This document shows positions 5,698 through 5,722 of a DNA stretch of 5,722 nucleotides, piece by piece. The DNA is from Gemmatimonadota bacterium (GTDB lineage Bacteria > Gemmatimonadota > Gemmatimonadetes > Gemmatimonadales > Gemmatimonadaceae), in contig JAHFCS010000163.1 of the NCBI GenBank assembly GCA_023249395.1, positions 1 through 5,722 of the forward strand, read 5' to 3'. The translations under genes were made by a program, and so were the position numbers. Positions within the stretch are counted from its first letter, which is position 1, and every line of letters starts with the position of its first letter. The notes under the pieces were generated by a model. It did no database searches, had not been told where the DNA came from, and saw nothing but the letters and a program-made list of their open reading frames with translations.

Positions 5698-5722
5698 ACC
5701 AACCGCTCGACTGCGGCACCGA

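Overview
The window is a GC-rich, gene-dense bacterial chromosomal segment with almost no intergenic space. It carries two short blocks of minus-strand genes on either side of two plus-strand genes. A PD40-repeat lipoprotein, a small secreted WHxHxNWC protein and an asparagine-synthetase-like/radical SAM pair together resemble gene content I associate with soil Gemmatimonadota or Acidobacteriota. That placement comes from remembered family resemblance, not a search, so treat it as tentative. No rRNA, tRNA, CRISPR array, insertion sequence or phage gene is visible.

Left block (1-2087, minus strand): an asparagine-synthetase-like protein is followed immediately by a radical SAM protein that runs off the left edge. 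Their frames overlap at a TTGA junction, so they are probably translationally coupled. The synthetase-like protein keeps the ATP-binding SGGIDS loop but has no N-terminal catalytic cysteine, so it probably does not hydrolyse glutamine. The radical SAM protein has an intact CX3CX2C cluster motif. Divergent from them (about 2146-2922, plus strand) is an uncharacterised protein with a transglutaminase/cysteine-protease-like Cys...His...Asp pattern. ATP-dependent amide chemistry, radical chemistry and a transglutaminase-like fold side by side are the most interesting feature here. Their substrate cannot be read from the sequence, and no precursor peptide gene is visible.

Middle (2991-3764, plus strand): a complete classical short-chain dehydrogenase/reductase, probably NADP(H)-dependent. 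Its stop lies 13 bases from the stop of the convergent neighbour.

Right block (5649-3778, minus strand): a likely three-gene operon made of a small signal-peptide protein, a lipoprotein with a TolB-like six-bladed propeller, and a four-helix membrane protein with a clear Shine-Dalgarno site. All three products are predicted to be exported or membrane-bound, which suggests a cell-envelope role. The small first gene shows signs of a frame disruption: a -1 frame gives a better C-terminus and ends in an ATGA overlap with the lipoprotein start. A short CCGGGTA repeat lies upstream of the operon at the right edge.
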